A stretch of 64,000 nt of DNA from Osedax fenrisi (lineage: Eukaryota > Annelida > Polychaeta > Sabellida > Siboglinidae), in assembly GCA_964019155.1 (NCBI GenBank), contig OZ025243.1, positions 83,281,263 to 83,345,262 of the forward strand, in the 5' to 3' direction. A model generated the notes under the pieces. That model saw nothing but the letters and a program-made list of their open reading frames with translations. It was not told where the DNA came from and did not search any database. This document shows, piece after piece, positions 26,480 through 37,934 of this stretch. Position numbers and translations under genes: made by a program. Numbering within the stretch: the first letter of the stretch is position 1; each line of letters starts with the position of its first letter.

Positions 26480-27483
26480 ATTGATAATTTATTTAAGCAA
26501 ATACATAGCCGAAAATATAATCGAAAGTATAAAGTATAAATATTTGCTAACGATAACATACGTTATAGAAATAAATAAAGAATAATACGAAATTAAAAAA
26601 TTAAGGAAATTAAAACGTTTTACAGTTACCGTAAAAATAAACGAAAAACAATCGAAAGTAGAAATAAATCATATAGTAAAAATAAACGAAAAATGATCAA
26701 AATAGAAATAAAAGATAACGTAAAAATAATCGAAAATAGAAATAAAATACATTATTTTGTAAGTGGCATCGAAATATTCAATTTCTACTTTAACTTTATT
26801 GAATTCTTCATCTTGTACCCTGTTTTAGTAATAAATTATTAGTTATATAATTTAATATTTAAATGTTAAATTTTAAATGTTAAATTTTAAATGTTAAATT
26901 TTAAATGTTAAATTTTAAATATATTATAAACAGAACATATTAAAAATCAAATAAACCAATACTAGAATGAAACAAACAAATAATGTAATACTTACCAAAA
27001 TCTGTAATAATAGTAGGTACTTTATTAATTTATATTTATATTTTAATTGTATAATAAATTTGAAACATATATATATATATATATATATAAACAAAACAAG
27101 TTAAAAATAAAATAAACCAATATACCTATACAATAACAGTTAATAACAAAACATACGAATAATATTACGAAACAAACAATATAATAATTATTACTATAAT
27201 CTGAAATAATAGAAAATTATTAATATTGTAGTTTAGTAATATAATAAATTTGAAACATATTTACAAAATATATATAAAACAAACATATAATACCGAACAA
27301 ACAAAAATAAAATAATACTTCCCACTTTATCTGTAATAATAATGAATTATTAATTTTATATTATAGTATATTTGAAATATAGATATAAAAAACCCGAATT
27401 TTCTATAACAAAAACACATTAAAAAAACCAGAAGAGATAATGCAATAATCTAGATACAAAATGAAACATAAATCAATATAAAA

Positions 27484-30354
27484 TTATAAATTTCTGTTAA
27501 AAAAAAGTATTTTGTCGAAACAGATTTTGTTTATTTTATTTTTAAAAGATGAAACAGATACAGATTTTATTATATCATTATTTAATGAATTCCATATATT
27601 AACTGATCTATTATTAATTATATTTTTAATTGTATTATCATAATTATGTATTACATTTAATTTTTTACAATTACCTCTAGTTCTACAATTATTCGAAATG
27701 TTAAGAATATCAGATATATTTATATCTGTATAATTATTTGAAATTTTAAAAATTGTAGTTAGATCTATTTTTAACCTTCTAAGTTCAAGTGATTCTAATT
27801 TAAAATATACCAATCTCTCTATATATGTTTTATAATTAATATTTGATGAATTTGTATATCCTACGCATCTTGTAATTAATCGTCTAGTAAATAATCTTTG
27901 CACTCTTTCAATTTGGTCTATAAGACTACGAAATTTACTAACCTTTGAAAAAGGTGACCAAATTATGGATGCATATTCTAAAATTGGTCTGCAATAAATT
28001 TTATATGCATTTAATAATGCTCTAGGGGATTTTGTAGTAATGCATCTAAAAATTGAATTCAAAGAAAAATAAGCTTTTTTACAAATATAATCAATATGTT
28101 TATTAAATAAAAGGTTATTTTCAAATATTATTCCTAAATCTTTATAAAAAGTAACGTTTTCTAATTGAATATTATTTATAAAATATTTTGATGGAGTAAC
28201 CTTCCCTAAAGTCATAACTGCACATTTTGATAATGAAATATTTAATTGCCATTTATTTACCCATTGTGAAAATAAATTTAAATTATTTTGTAAAAGAAAT
28301 CTTTCACTCTCAGATGCGTATGAAAAATATATTTTTGTATCATCGGCAAATAAATGAATATGAATTTTTGAAGAGAATATACTAGGAAGATCATTAATAT
28401 ATAATAAAAATAAAATTGGACCTAAAACCGATCCTTGTGGTACTCCAGATTTTACAATAGAACTATTTGAAAAAGAATTTTCAACCCGTGTAATTTGAGA
28501 TCTATTCGATAAAAAATTATAAAACCATTTTATTATTTTATTAGATATACCGTATGATTTTAATTTAAATAGTAGTTTTTCATGAGAAACAACATCAAAA
28601 GCTTTTGCAAAATCAATATATATTATATCTACACATTTTTTATTATTCAATTCATTATACCAAAATTTTAAACATTTTGTTAATTGTAATTCTGTGGATT
28701 TTCCACTTATAAAACCATATTGATATTTTGTTAATAAATTATTAGATTTTAAATAAAAAATTAATTGTTTAGAAATAATACGTTCTAATACTCTACACAT
28801 TACACATGTTATTGAAATAGGCCTATAGTTATTTGAATTTGATGGTTCACCCTTTTTAAAAATTGGTGTGATTATAGATTTTTTCCAAATTTTCGGTATA
28901 TTACCCGATAATAAAGATGAATTAAAAATAATATATAAAGGCCTACATAATTCATTAGATAATAATTTTAACATAGAATATGGTATCCCATCAGTTCCGA
29001 AAGTATGTGTAATTTTTAATCTATTTAAAAATATTTTAATTATTTCAAGATTTAAATCAATATTATCAAATTTTTGTTTAGTTAAGTTATAAAATTCGGG
29101 TAAATTTCCATTATCATTTTGTTGAATTGAACTAAAATATGAATTTAACGTATTTGCTTTGTCGAGATCTGAAAATAAAATATTATTATTTGATATATCA
29201 ATTAGAGGAGATACTCCAGATTTTAAATTTTGTCTTTTTTTCATAAATTTATAAAACTTTAATTTATTTTTTGAATTAATTGCATTAATCTCTCTCTTAA
29301 AATTTAAAGATTCTAATTCCTTGGATAATTTTTTTTTTGCTTCTATCCAATTATATTTATATTGTAAATTAGTTTTAGATTTTCGAAATAATTTTTTTAC
29401 TTGCTTCTTCAATTTCAATATATTCTTCGGAAGTACCTGTTTTATTGTATTATTTATATTAGGAATATGTGATATAAATAATTTATTTAGAACATTATTA
29501 AAATATTCTACTTTTTGATCGATATTATAATCATTTGAATTTAGATATTCCCAATTAAATCTAGAAAGATGATATTTAATCAATTTTATATTAGCATTAT
29601 TGAAATCAAAATTGTTTGATTTTAAAATCTGTTTACATGGGTATTTTTCAATATTTACATTAAATGAAACATAATAGTGGTCACTTATATTTTTGTATAA
29701 TCCGAAATAGTCTCCAATATTTATATTAGATAGTAATTGTTTTTCATTAGTAAAAAGTAAATCAATTATATTATTATTACGAGTTGGCTTATTTATTAAT
29801 TGTGAAAATGAATTTTTAATAATCGAATCGAAAAGTAATGCATAACTTTTTGGGTAACTAGGAAATGTATAATCTTTCCAATTAAAATTTGGTAAATTAA
29901 AATCTCCTATAATTATAGATGAATTATAATTTTGTTGGGTTATATCAAATAATTTACATATCTGTTCATGAGATACTTCATTACAATTTGGGGGTCTATA
30001 AACACATATAATATTAAATGGAATTTTTGAATTAATTTTTAAATGTATATATTGAACATCTATGTGTGAAATAAAATTTCTTACAGGACATAAACTAGAT
30101 TTACAAAATATCGCAACACCTCCTCTATGAATTAATTTATCGTATCTAAATAGTGTATAATTTTTTCCACCGATTAAATATAGAGAATCTCTATCATCTA
30201 CCGTTAAGAATGTTTCAACTAAACATATAATGTCATATTTATTAGATGAAAGTAAAAATTCCAAAAAATTCATTTTATTTCTAATACTACGAGCATTAGC
30301 GTAATATATATTTAAATTGTTATTTTTAATATTTTCATCTTTATTGCCGGTTAG
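27484..30354 (-). CDS. LINE ORF2: endonuclease and reverse transcriptase
   Basis: This is the replication enzyme of the element: an APE-type endonuclease nicks target DNA and the RT copies the RNA at the nick. From the first Met (30273) it is 929 residues without a stop. Endonuclease: DIICLVETF (catalytic Glu20), GGVAIF (51), GDFNLPNFNW (123) and SDHYYV (197). RT: NYRPISITC (482), YIDFAKAFD (552), SGVPQGSVLGP (609) and FADD (642). The C-terminal RNA-binding-like tail contains RRLITRC and LESLELRRLKIDL. The frame is open a further 27 codons upstream of the Met and encodes NARSIRNK, the usual first conserved motif of this endonuclease. The domain therefore starts before any AUG, directly after two TGA codons. 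I extend the feature to 30354 for that reason. All catalytic residues are present. Confidence 0.93.
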   Translation of the reverse strand, partial: LTGNKDENIKNNNLNIYYANARSIRNKMNFLEFLLSSNKYDIICLVETFLTVDDRDSLYLIGGKNYTLFRYDKLIHRGGVAIFCKSSLCPVRNFISHIDVQYIHLKINSKIPFNIICVYRPPNCNEVSHEQICKLFDITQQNYNSSIIIGDFNLPNFNWKDYTFPSYPKSYALLFDSIIKNSFSQLINKPTRNNNIIDLLFTNEKQLLSNINIGDYFGLYKNISDHYYVSFNVNIEKYPCKQILKSNNFDFNNANIKLIKYHLSRFNWEYLNSNDYNIDQKVEYFNNVLNKLFISHIPNINNTIKQVLPKNILKLKKQVKKLFRKSKTNLQYKYNWIEAKKKLSKELESLNFKREINAINSKNKLKFYKFMKKRQNLKSGVSPLIDISNNNILFSDLDKANTLNSYFSSIQQNDNGNLPEFYNLTKQKFDNIDLNLEIIKIFLNRLKITHTFGTDGIPYSMLKLLSNELCRPLYIIFNSSLLSGNIPKIWKKSIITPIFKKGEPSNSNNYRPISITCVMCRVLERIISKQLIFYLKSNNLLTKYQYGFISGKSTELQLTKCLKFWYNELNNKKCVDIIYIDFAKAFDVVSHEKLLFKLKSYGISNKIIKWFYNFLSNRSQITRVENSFSNSSIVKSGVPQGSVLGPILFLLYINDLPSIFSSKIHIHLFADDTKIYFSYASESERFLLQNNLNLFSQWVNKWQLNISLSKCAVMTLGKVTPSKYFINNIQLENVTFYKDLGIIFENNLLFNKHIDYICKKAYFSLNSIFRCITTKSPRALLNAYKIYCRPILEYASIIWSPFSKVSKFRSLIDQIERVQRLFTRRLITRCVGYTNSSNINYKTYIERLVYFKLESLELRRLKIDLTTIFKISNNYTDINISDILNISNNCRTRGNCKKLNVIHNYDNTIKNIINNRSVNIWNSLNNDIIKSVSVSSFKNKINKICFDKILFFNRNL

Positions 30355-30357
30355 TCA

Positions 30358-31383
30358 TCATCTAGAACCTGTATTTTTATTTTTATTTTTATTAATAATG
30401 GAATTTTTATAAGTAATATATGACAATTTCCATACACTAAAATTATCTTCACCAATTGACATATTCCAGTCAATTTTATTATTTATAATATATCTTAGTT
30501 CATAGGAACTACTTCTAGAATTATAAATACATTTGATAATTTTTTTACTTTTAATTAATTTATTTTTAACTACATGGTATAATATCTGATGTCGTTCTAG
30601 TGATATTTCATCTAGAGATGTTCTAATGAATGAATTTTGTAGATCTCGTAATTTACATAATCGGTTAACATTTGATAAAATAATATTTTTTGAGACCACA
30701 TTATCTAAAATTAATTTTAATTTATTAAATGATAATTGAACTATTGATAATACACACGATTTATTAATATTTACTGTTTTACAAATAATATTTACTAAGT
30801 ATTTAAAGAAATTAGTTTTATCATTATTAGGAATATTTATATTGTGAATAATTATTTCATTATTGCTATCTATATTATTTTTAATAATATTTACTGATTT
30901 TACCAAATTGTCAGTAAAGGTATCAGAATTGGTTACAGTAGAAGTTACATTAGCGGTTACATTAGCGTATGATTTTTTAACAACAATCATATCACTTATT
31001 TCAGTGATTTTTGATAGTAACATATTTAATTTTTTTTCTGTGCTATTTATTAAAGTATTAATATTACTATTATCAATAATAGTAGACGATGGTAATGAGT
31101 TATTTAAACTAGGTTGATTTATTGGTGTATTATCATTATTATTATTTATACATGTATTACATTTAAATGTAAAATTTGGTGATCTAAATAACTGAATAGC
31201 ATATTTTGGTGGTGATTTATTAGACCAATTTGTTTTCATTATTTTTGCTTTACTTACTTACTTACTTTAGTCGAGCTCTCGCTCGACCATGATATATAAG
31301 CATTTATAATGGTATTTATTACCACATGAACATGATATATAATTTTCGTTATTAATTTCTAAATTACATGTAATACAATCCAT
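30358..31383 (-). CDS. LINE ORF1 with split PHD-type zinc finger
   Basis: ORF1 proteins of this supergroup bind element RNA and often carry a PHD finger. From ATG at 31383: CITC, CSCG, HYKC, giving Cys4-His-Cys. Two TAA stops follow at 31269-31267 and 31260-31258. The frame then continues in the same phase from Met 31239 for 293 residues to TGA at 30360-30358. The last Cys pair of the finger (FKCNTC) lies only in the downstream part, with TNWSNKSPP before it. An insertion of about 48 nt appears to break the finger. The rest is Asn/Ser/Ile-rich with a Leu/Ile-rich segment around SIVQLSFNKLKLILDNV. If the stops are not read through, the longest product starts at 31239 and lacks a complete finger. 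Confidence 0.75.
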
Positions 31384-31740
31384 TTTTAATGTAATAATTA
31401 TATTACAATTATATAGTTTAGAAATTATATATATTTTTAACAAACTGTTTCCCTATGATTTTAAATTGAACAATTGCCGAATTCGATTTTTCTTGTTTAC
31501 TAAATAAATTAGCGTTGCGATGTTTCAATTTTCTTATTTTCGAAATCGATTTTAAAACATTATCCTTTAATGTAATGACTACGTAAATATCGAATGTAAT
31601 TCCGTATAATATAGAGAACAAGTTATCCGAATGTATGTCGAAATTAATTAGTTTTAAAGAAATTTAATTTTTTTTTAATTTGTAGAAATAACGCGTTAAA
31701 TTTATGCGACTTTTAATTTGGTTGCTATGCGTTGCAACTC
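31384..31740 (-). promoter_or_regulatory. LINE 5' leader
   Basis: A non-coding leader of the element lies between the (ATT)n array and the ORF1 start. It begins GAGTTGCAACGCATAGCAACC, which can form a short GTTGC/GCAAC hairpin. A 67-codon frame (31621-31418) out of phase with ORF1 is present, but no motif supports it. LINE promoters are internal, so transcription probably starts here, by inference. Confidence 0.5.
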
Positions 31741-31741
31741 T

Positions 31742-32030
<289 letters not shown>

Positions 32031-33180
32031 GAATTGAATTGAATTGAATTGAATGAATATTTATTATGAATTTTTCAAGTTCGATTTAGTAATAATTAAC
32101 AATATGTAGTGATAAATTCACAAAACGACAACAAAACGTAGATAGTACACATATAAAAATAACAATAGTAAATTAGAAACGTATCACATGTGCCGGTGAT
32201 AAAAACAATTAATAATTAAAATTAATAATTTATAAAATTATATGTATATACTTATATATATATATATATATAAGTATATATATATAAATATTAAGTTATA
32301 ATTTTTTTAATATGATTTTTAAAGGTATATAAACTATTTGCTAATACAATATGTTCATCAAGACCATTCCAAATTTTAGCTATTCGATTATTTAGTAGAT
32401 TTTGTGTTACATTTAGTTTACATGTATTCATACTAATTTGCAGAGAATGGCCTCTGGTATTGTAGTTGGTCTTTTTGATATTAATAATAGATGATGTATT
32501 CATAGATACCAATCCGTTAAATAGCTTATATACCATAACAAGATCAAATCTAGTTCTTCTGATTTCTAGAGAATCTAGATTTAGGTATATTAATCTTTCA
32601 TTATAAGGTTTATAAGGTAAACCGCATCTCTCGATTAATCTTCTCGTAAAGAATTTTTGGACCTTCTCTAGTTTTATCTTCAGTCCTTTGAATGTCCTGG
32701 CATCTAATCCCGGATTCCAGACTGTCGACGCATATTCAAGGTGGGGTCTAGCATATGATATATATGCTTTTCTAATAGCTGGCATATTATTAGTAATGAA
32801 ACAGCGAAATATACGATTGATAACACAATATGCACTTGTACAGCACACACCAATATGTTCAGAGAAATGTAATGATGGATCAAATTTGATACCAAGATCA
32901 CGATACGATCTACAGTTTACTATTGAAACATTATTTATAGTATACAATGGTTTATTAGTATTACCTAATGTAAGAGCAGCTGATTTTTTTGCAGCGTTTT
33001 CTAATTGCCAAGAATTAGACCATTCATAAAATTTATCAATATTATGTTGTAATTTATATCTATGATCTATGTCATTGGATATAAAACTCAATTTAGTGTC
33101 ATCCGCGAAAAGATTAATGGATATATCTTTATCAATCACTTCGACTAAATCATTGATATATATTAGAAAGAGTAAAGTTT
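32031..33180 (-). mobile_element. 5'-truncated LINE between (ATT)n arrays
   Basis: It has the same strand as its neighbour. The 3' untranslated region (32290-32056) ends in ATATTCATTCAATTC repeats. Coding sequence begins abruptly at about 33175, in the segment normally just after GVPQG. Both ends meet ATT arrays. Confidence 0.8.
32291..33175 (-). CDS. C-terminal half of LINE reverse transcriptase, 5'-truncated
   Basis: The frame is open from LLFLIYINDLVEV (in frame from about 33175) through NLFADDTKLSF (catalytic Asp pair), SWQLENAAKKSAALTLG, DLGIKFDPSLHFSEHI, YARPHLEYASTVWNP, RRLIERCGLP and LNLDSLEIRRTRFDL to the stop at 32291. It is intact over about 290 codons. It has a clearly different sequence from the adjacent 929-residue ORF2, although of the same clade. 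Without fingers and palm it cannot be active. The lack of stops suggests a fairly young insertion. Confidence 0.88.
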   Translation of the reverse strand, partial: LLFLIYINDLVEVIDKDISINLFADDTKLSFISNDIDHRYKLQHNIDKFYEWSNSWQLENAAKKSAALTLGNTNKPLYTINNVSIVNCRSYRDLGIKFDPSLHFSEHIGVCCTSAYCVINRIFRCFITNNMPAIRKAYISYARPHLEYASTVWNPGLDARTFKGLKIKLEKVQKFFTRRLIERCGLPYKPYNERLIYLNLDSLEIRRTRFDLVMVYKLFNGLVSMNTSSIINIKKTNYNTRGHSLQISMNTCKLNVTQNLLNNRIAKIWNGLDEHIVLANSLYTFKNHIKKIIT

Positions 33181-33188
33181 TAAAGTTT

Positions 33189-33580
<392 letters not shown>

Positions 33581-33584
33581 CGTA

Positions 33585-33790
33585 TATATTCGATATAAAT
33601 ATCTTGTATTATACCATTATTATTATTATATTGTCTTATTTCATAATTATTATTATATATTAAATATTTGATATTGTTTTTATAAGGATATTCTTAATAT
33701 AAGCTATTTCAGCTTCTGAATATCCTTCTGTATATTGATTCAATATTTAGTAAATAAAAATATTCATTCATTCATTCATTCATTAAATAT
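33585..33790 (+). mobile_element. 3' end of a plus-strand retroposon with (ATTC)n tail
   Basis: A hairpin at 33685-33726 is followed by TCTGTATATTGATTC, AATAAAAAT and (ATTC)5 at about 33765-33786, the usual look of a CR1-like LINE or SINE 3' end. No coding sequence remains upstream. Confidence 0.5.
33685..33726 (+). promoter_or_regulatory. Two-storey hairpin at retroposon 3' end
   Basis: Outer arms AGGATATTC / GAATATCCT (9 bp), inner stem AAGCT-ATTTC-AGCTT, a seven-base 5' bulge and a CT 3' bulge. The layout equals that of the hairpin at 12420-12470, with unrelated outer-arm sequence. Confidence 0.6.
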
Positions 33791-33792
33791 AC

Positions 33793-33920
33793 ATGGTATT
33801 ACACATTATTAAATTATTACAACCATTAAATACAAATGGTATTACACATTATTAAATTATTAAAACCATTAAATAAAATGGTACTACATATTATTAAACT
33901 AGTAGAACCTTTAAATAAAA
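33793..33920. repeat. 43-bp minisatellite, three units
   Basis: Units starting ATGGTATTACACATTATTAA at 33793, 33836 and 33878 become progressively more diverged. A related single unit lies at about 22973. Confidence 0.75.
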
Positions 33921-34559
33921 TAATATAATATTGGTGTTTTACAATAATAATAATAAACAATATAATATTTTGAATATTAAATACAATATTCTAATGTTCA
34001 ATAATGATTAATCATTATAACATTATCTTAATTATCAATATAATTGGTCTTTAAGTTGACAAATAAATTAATTTATGATAATGTTAAAAACCCATAGATA
34101 CTTAAACAATGTATGATTTTAAAATAGTAAATTTATTAAATACATAATATTAACTTAAATATAAATTAAAATAATAATTGATAATTAATTTACACAACTA
34201 CAAAATTAAATCAATTTAACAAAATAAAGAAAATGTAAAATATTATATTTGTTATATATTAAAATAAATAATGTATTTGTTAATGAATATTATAGTGACA
34301 AAATGTCCATATAATATACTGGTTCTATCGTATTCATATGGATGTGTAATACACGGACATATTTCAGTGTAATAAACGGATATATAGTCTGTGTAAAGCA
34401 AGGATATTTAGTCTTTTATTTTTACACGACAAATACAATTTTTTTTTTTAATATTTAGTATTTTATTATATTTTATTTATTTAAATACTCTCTAATAAAT
34501 AGTACAATTAATACTATAGTATATACTATATATTATCTATCTGAATTGTGCATACACAT
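33921..34559. other. AT-rich DNA, nothing recognised
   Basis: No open frame, repeat or motif of interest was seen apart from a slightly less AT-rich patch around 34310-34420. Confidence 0.5.
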
Positions 34560-34810
34560 GTTATTTATATATAGCAAAAGAAATTAGATAGATCGCGTCA
34601 GTACTTTTTATCTAAACACTCATTTATAAACGCAAATATAGCAAACAAATTATTCCGAGAAAAAAGCATATATATATATATTAAATGAATATATATATAT
34701 GTATAATTTATTTATATTTGAGTATATACCTGAGTTAGGTATTATTATAATAACTATAATAACTATAATGTTTAAACAACGTTTGAAATCAACTTTATCA
34801 GTTTAAAATT
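34560..34810. repeat. Inverted copy of 25301-25550
   Basis: It matches the reverse complement of the earlier segment, including GCAAAAGAAATTAGATAGAT, TACTTTTTATCTAAACACTC, CTGAGTTAGGTATTATTATA and TTGAAATCAACTTTATCAG. Confidence 0.85.
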
Positions 34811-34995
34811 TAGTAGGTATATTGAAATATATATCGAAATCGTGAAAAGTGGTATAAGAAAATCACCTACAATATTAACATTGCAACATTTATAAATTAT
34901 ATTACAAAATCTTTATTATAACATATAAATTATAAATTATAATATACGTATCTATTTATTAAATATAAAAAGATATTATAAAAATATTTTATATA

Positions 34996-35085
34996 TGTTC
35001 CAACATAACTTATTATCATGTTCCAATATAAAGTAGTATAACGTTCCAACATAACGTACTATCGTGTTCGAACATAACGTATTAT
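34996..35085. repeat. 23-bp tandem repeat, four units
   Basis: Units of GTTCCAACATAAC followed by GTACTATCGT-like sequence repeat four times with moderate divergence. Confidence 0.8.
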
Positions 35086-35879
35086 AATCATATATGTATA
35101 CATACTTATATTATTATCATTACAAATATACCCTTACATTACCAGTTTATTATTATATATATAATTCACATGTTAAATCATAAATTCACATGATAAATGC
35201 GTATTTTGTGTATTGTTCCTGTAATAAATATATGAATTGTTTTACGTTTCTTTTTTACTGTGTATGGGTAAAAATATACGTTCCACTAGGTGTTTAATTA
35301 TAGGTCAAAATATACGTTCCACTAGGGGGAAATATAAGTTCCAATATTTATTTTTTATATGTAAAAGGAAATCGTTTATTTGCTCACAAACTACCTATAA
35401 TTTTACCACTTACTGGAACATATTATTTGCCTGTAATGTTACGTTTCGGCAACTAGTTTATGTTTGCTTGGTACATACTTCTTCTGATAGCATGTATAGA
35501 GGCCATGCGAATATGCATTCGCACGTTATGCGGAATATAGCTAATTGTTCAACCTGGTCGTTGGCTGACCAGTCGTATATGGGCATGGCGTAGGACGACA
35601 TACCTTAGTCCTAGTAGTTTTGAGCGTCACCATGTTAAGTATATGTATATAATAACTTAGTAATACGTCAATGTGTGCGACAAGGCTTCAGTATTTGTAT
35701 TACATAGATAAATTTAAGTGACAATACTAGTGATATATAGCAGAAACTGCTCGTGTGTGACTTCACGTAGTTTCTAGCATCGAATGTATGCGTTGTACCG
35801 CGAGCAAACAAATCGATATTATTGGTATTGCTAGCGTATTAAACATATAACATTTATCACCCTCCACTATCTTCTTCCA

Positions 35880-36730
35880 GGGTACTTCTGAATCTTTTTT
35901 CTCCCCAGTAATCGATCCCTGCCATAAACTTCACTTACTACCTTGATGGTGTCATTTTGCTTAGTATTTTCTCTTTTTTTCATCATTTCGTTATTCCTGT
36001 TCATGATTATTTTAGTCTTTATTTTATCTTCTCATTTCTTGATTTCTTCCATCCAGTTGTCTTCTTTTTGCAGTATACCTCCTATGTTTCCAAGTAGGTT
36101 ATTAATTTCTAGCTTATTTTCCCTTCTAAATAAAAAAAAATATGGTGATAAACCATTACTACTATGTGGTGTTGTATGGGTGATAAGGTGTTATGTTAGT
36201 TTTCTTAATTTAGTAATTCTGGCCAAGTTCATGTATTATAGTTGAAAGAAAATGTGCGCCTTTTTCAGAGTGCAACTTATCCGGTATACCATATGATCTA
36301 AACCTTTTCTGAAATAATATTTTCGCCAATGTAGTTGCTTTTTGATCTTTTGCCGGTAGAGCTATTATAACTTTACTGTATGCATCGATAAGTATAAGGA
36401 TGTTCTCAATTCCGGTTTCATATTTATCTACGGTAGTAAAATCCATGCAGATTAATCTAATTGCTTATTTGCTTCGATAGTGCCCATCTTTTTTCTCACT
36501 GGTCTAGCAGGTTTCTTCTGTGTGGTGCATACTTTGAAACATAATATATAATTTTCATCTTCAATGTGCATAACTGTAGTGTTGTCCAGACATGTCCAGA
36601 TCATAACTTAATATTGCCAAATATCTAATATCTTTACCCTGATAACTGAGATGATCATGGACCTCAGTTATACATTTTTGTTGAAGTGTCTAGTACTACC
36701 ACTTGTCTCACTGCATGTCCCTCGATATTT
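35880..36730 (-). pseudogene. Ty3/Gypsy integrase pseudogene
   Basis: Read across at least two frameshifts: the zinc-binding start VHDHLSYQGKDIR, then ENYILCFKVCTTQKKPARPV (Cys pair). The DDE core follows with MDFTTVDKYETG (first Asp) and VIIALPAKDQKATTLAKI. GIPDKLHSEKGAHFLS has Glu where the second catalytic Asp is expected. ITPYHPYN, LSPYFFLFRRENKLEI (C-terminal part) and a Lys-rich tail complete it. Stops and frameshifts make it inactive. Confidence 0.8.
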
Positions 36731-36775
36731 ATTGTACGTTACAGCATGTTATTAATTATATCTAATTTCTATTAA

Positions 36776-37078
36776 TGTCGAACCAAGTTCTTTACATATA
36801 TCGTACTCTTACAGATTGATTTATTTTCCGGCTTCTTATTCTGCTGTATCATTTCTATCAGCTCTGTAATGATCGCATCGTTCGATCGTTCTTCTCTTAT
36901 ATTGGAGTTACTTTATCACATAGCATGATTTCGTTATCGTGGTTATGCGTAGATATAATATGGATATTTCCTGTAAATCGACTATTCCGAAGGTTTAGTG
37001 CAAGTATCCCATACATTATATTAAATAACTTGCTAAATTGGTTCTCATGGAATAGCGCAATAATCAGATAGTTAAAGT
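36776..37078 (-). pseudogene. Unknown pol segment upstream of integrase
   Basis: This is an open minus-strand stretch of about 100 codons (NYLIIALFHENQFSKLF, GNIHIISTHNHDNEIMLCDK, REERSNDAIITELIEMIQQ). It ends in TAA just before the integrase zinc finger. Its position corresponds to the linker between RNase H and integrase. I do not recognise the sequence. Confidence 0.4.
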
Positions 37079-37934
37079 TGAGAGGTAGAAGAAGTATACT
37101 AAATTATCTAACTCTTATTGTTTAGAGAATTAAGTAGTTAGTTAATAAATTGATACACAATCCTCCAATCCAAACCCCCATTTTAATATATATATAGTAT
37201 TAAATAACTATATTATCAAATATATATGATATGAGATTACATTTTTTCATATTTTATTTTAAAAACGTTATAATTTAAAAAATTGATATTTAAATTCATT
37301 TTACATAGGAAAATCCATATTTATATATTACCTTAATAATATTTTGGACTACAAATAATATGAATTTAATTAAGTATATCATTTCTATCAGATAGATAAA
37401 TTACAATTAATATTGATGTACCTTAAAGGAGCTACCTCAGATATCACTCCTCGGACCTCTATTTTTCTAAATGTATATATATATATATATATTATTTAAC
37501 GAATATTATAGACAAATATGATATATAATAATAATAATAATATAATAATATATAGTTTAATAAGTAAACAAAAAATAAATATATAAACAAAAATAATAAA
37601 AAAATAGATATAAATAGATACCCAAAACGACAAGGTACAAAAATTAACATTAGGTTTATAATAAATAAAAAAACGCCTTTGTTTATGCATGCCGAACTTA
37701 AGATATATGAATATTATATGCAAATATGCGCATATTATATGAAGTAAAATGAAAACAACATAAAAGAAAATCTGAACTCTCATATCCACCATAAAGATAA
37801 CACTGATTAAGATCGGAGGTCTCGGGTTAGAGGTTGGATAACCCATATGAGGTGAATCAGGCCCCAAGGGTTGGTCATTCACTTAATGTAGTGGTATTGA
37901 CATATCCTAACATAAAAACCAGCATAACCAATAC

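Larger units (their letters stand above)
26480..31740 (-). mobile_element. Nearly full-length CR1/Jockey-group LINE
   Basis: The minus-strand element has about 355 bp of 5' leader (31740-31384), a PHD-finger/ORF1 region (31383-30358), endonuclease-RT (30354-27484) and about 1 kb of 3' untranslated region ending at 26480. The 3' region holds a 14-bp repeat (AAATGTTAAATTTT, four units at 26860-26919) and imperfect larger repeats (around 27001, 27200 and 27341). A 3' stem is possible between TAGCAAATA and TATTTGCTTA. All three coding parts are in one frame interrupted by only four stops. The element is flanked on both sides by (ATT)n arrays. It is the youngest LINE in the window and its RT is intact. 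Confidence 0.85.
35085..37100 (-). mobile_element. Decayed Ty3/Gypsy retrotransposon, 3' part
   Basis: The minus-strand order is: unknown pol segment (37078-36776), integrase (36730 to about 35880), then a GGAGGGTGA polypurine-like tract (about 35860) and sequence repeated at 1222-1690, which may be LTR. Reverse transcriptase and RNase H are not seen upstream. Confidence 0.65.

Noticed and set aside
30274..30360. Reassignment of TGA to a sense codon in this organism
   Set aside because: The EGF exons and other ORFs give no independent sign of sense TGA, and other LINE ORFs end at normal stops. Two TGAs at a single junction are better explained as a LINE feature.
32688..33029. Plus-strand 113-codon frame over the truncated LINE
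   Set aside because: It is a shadow of the minus-strand RT, which has the YADD box and C-terminal motifs.
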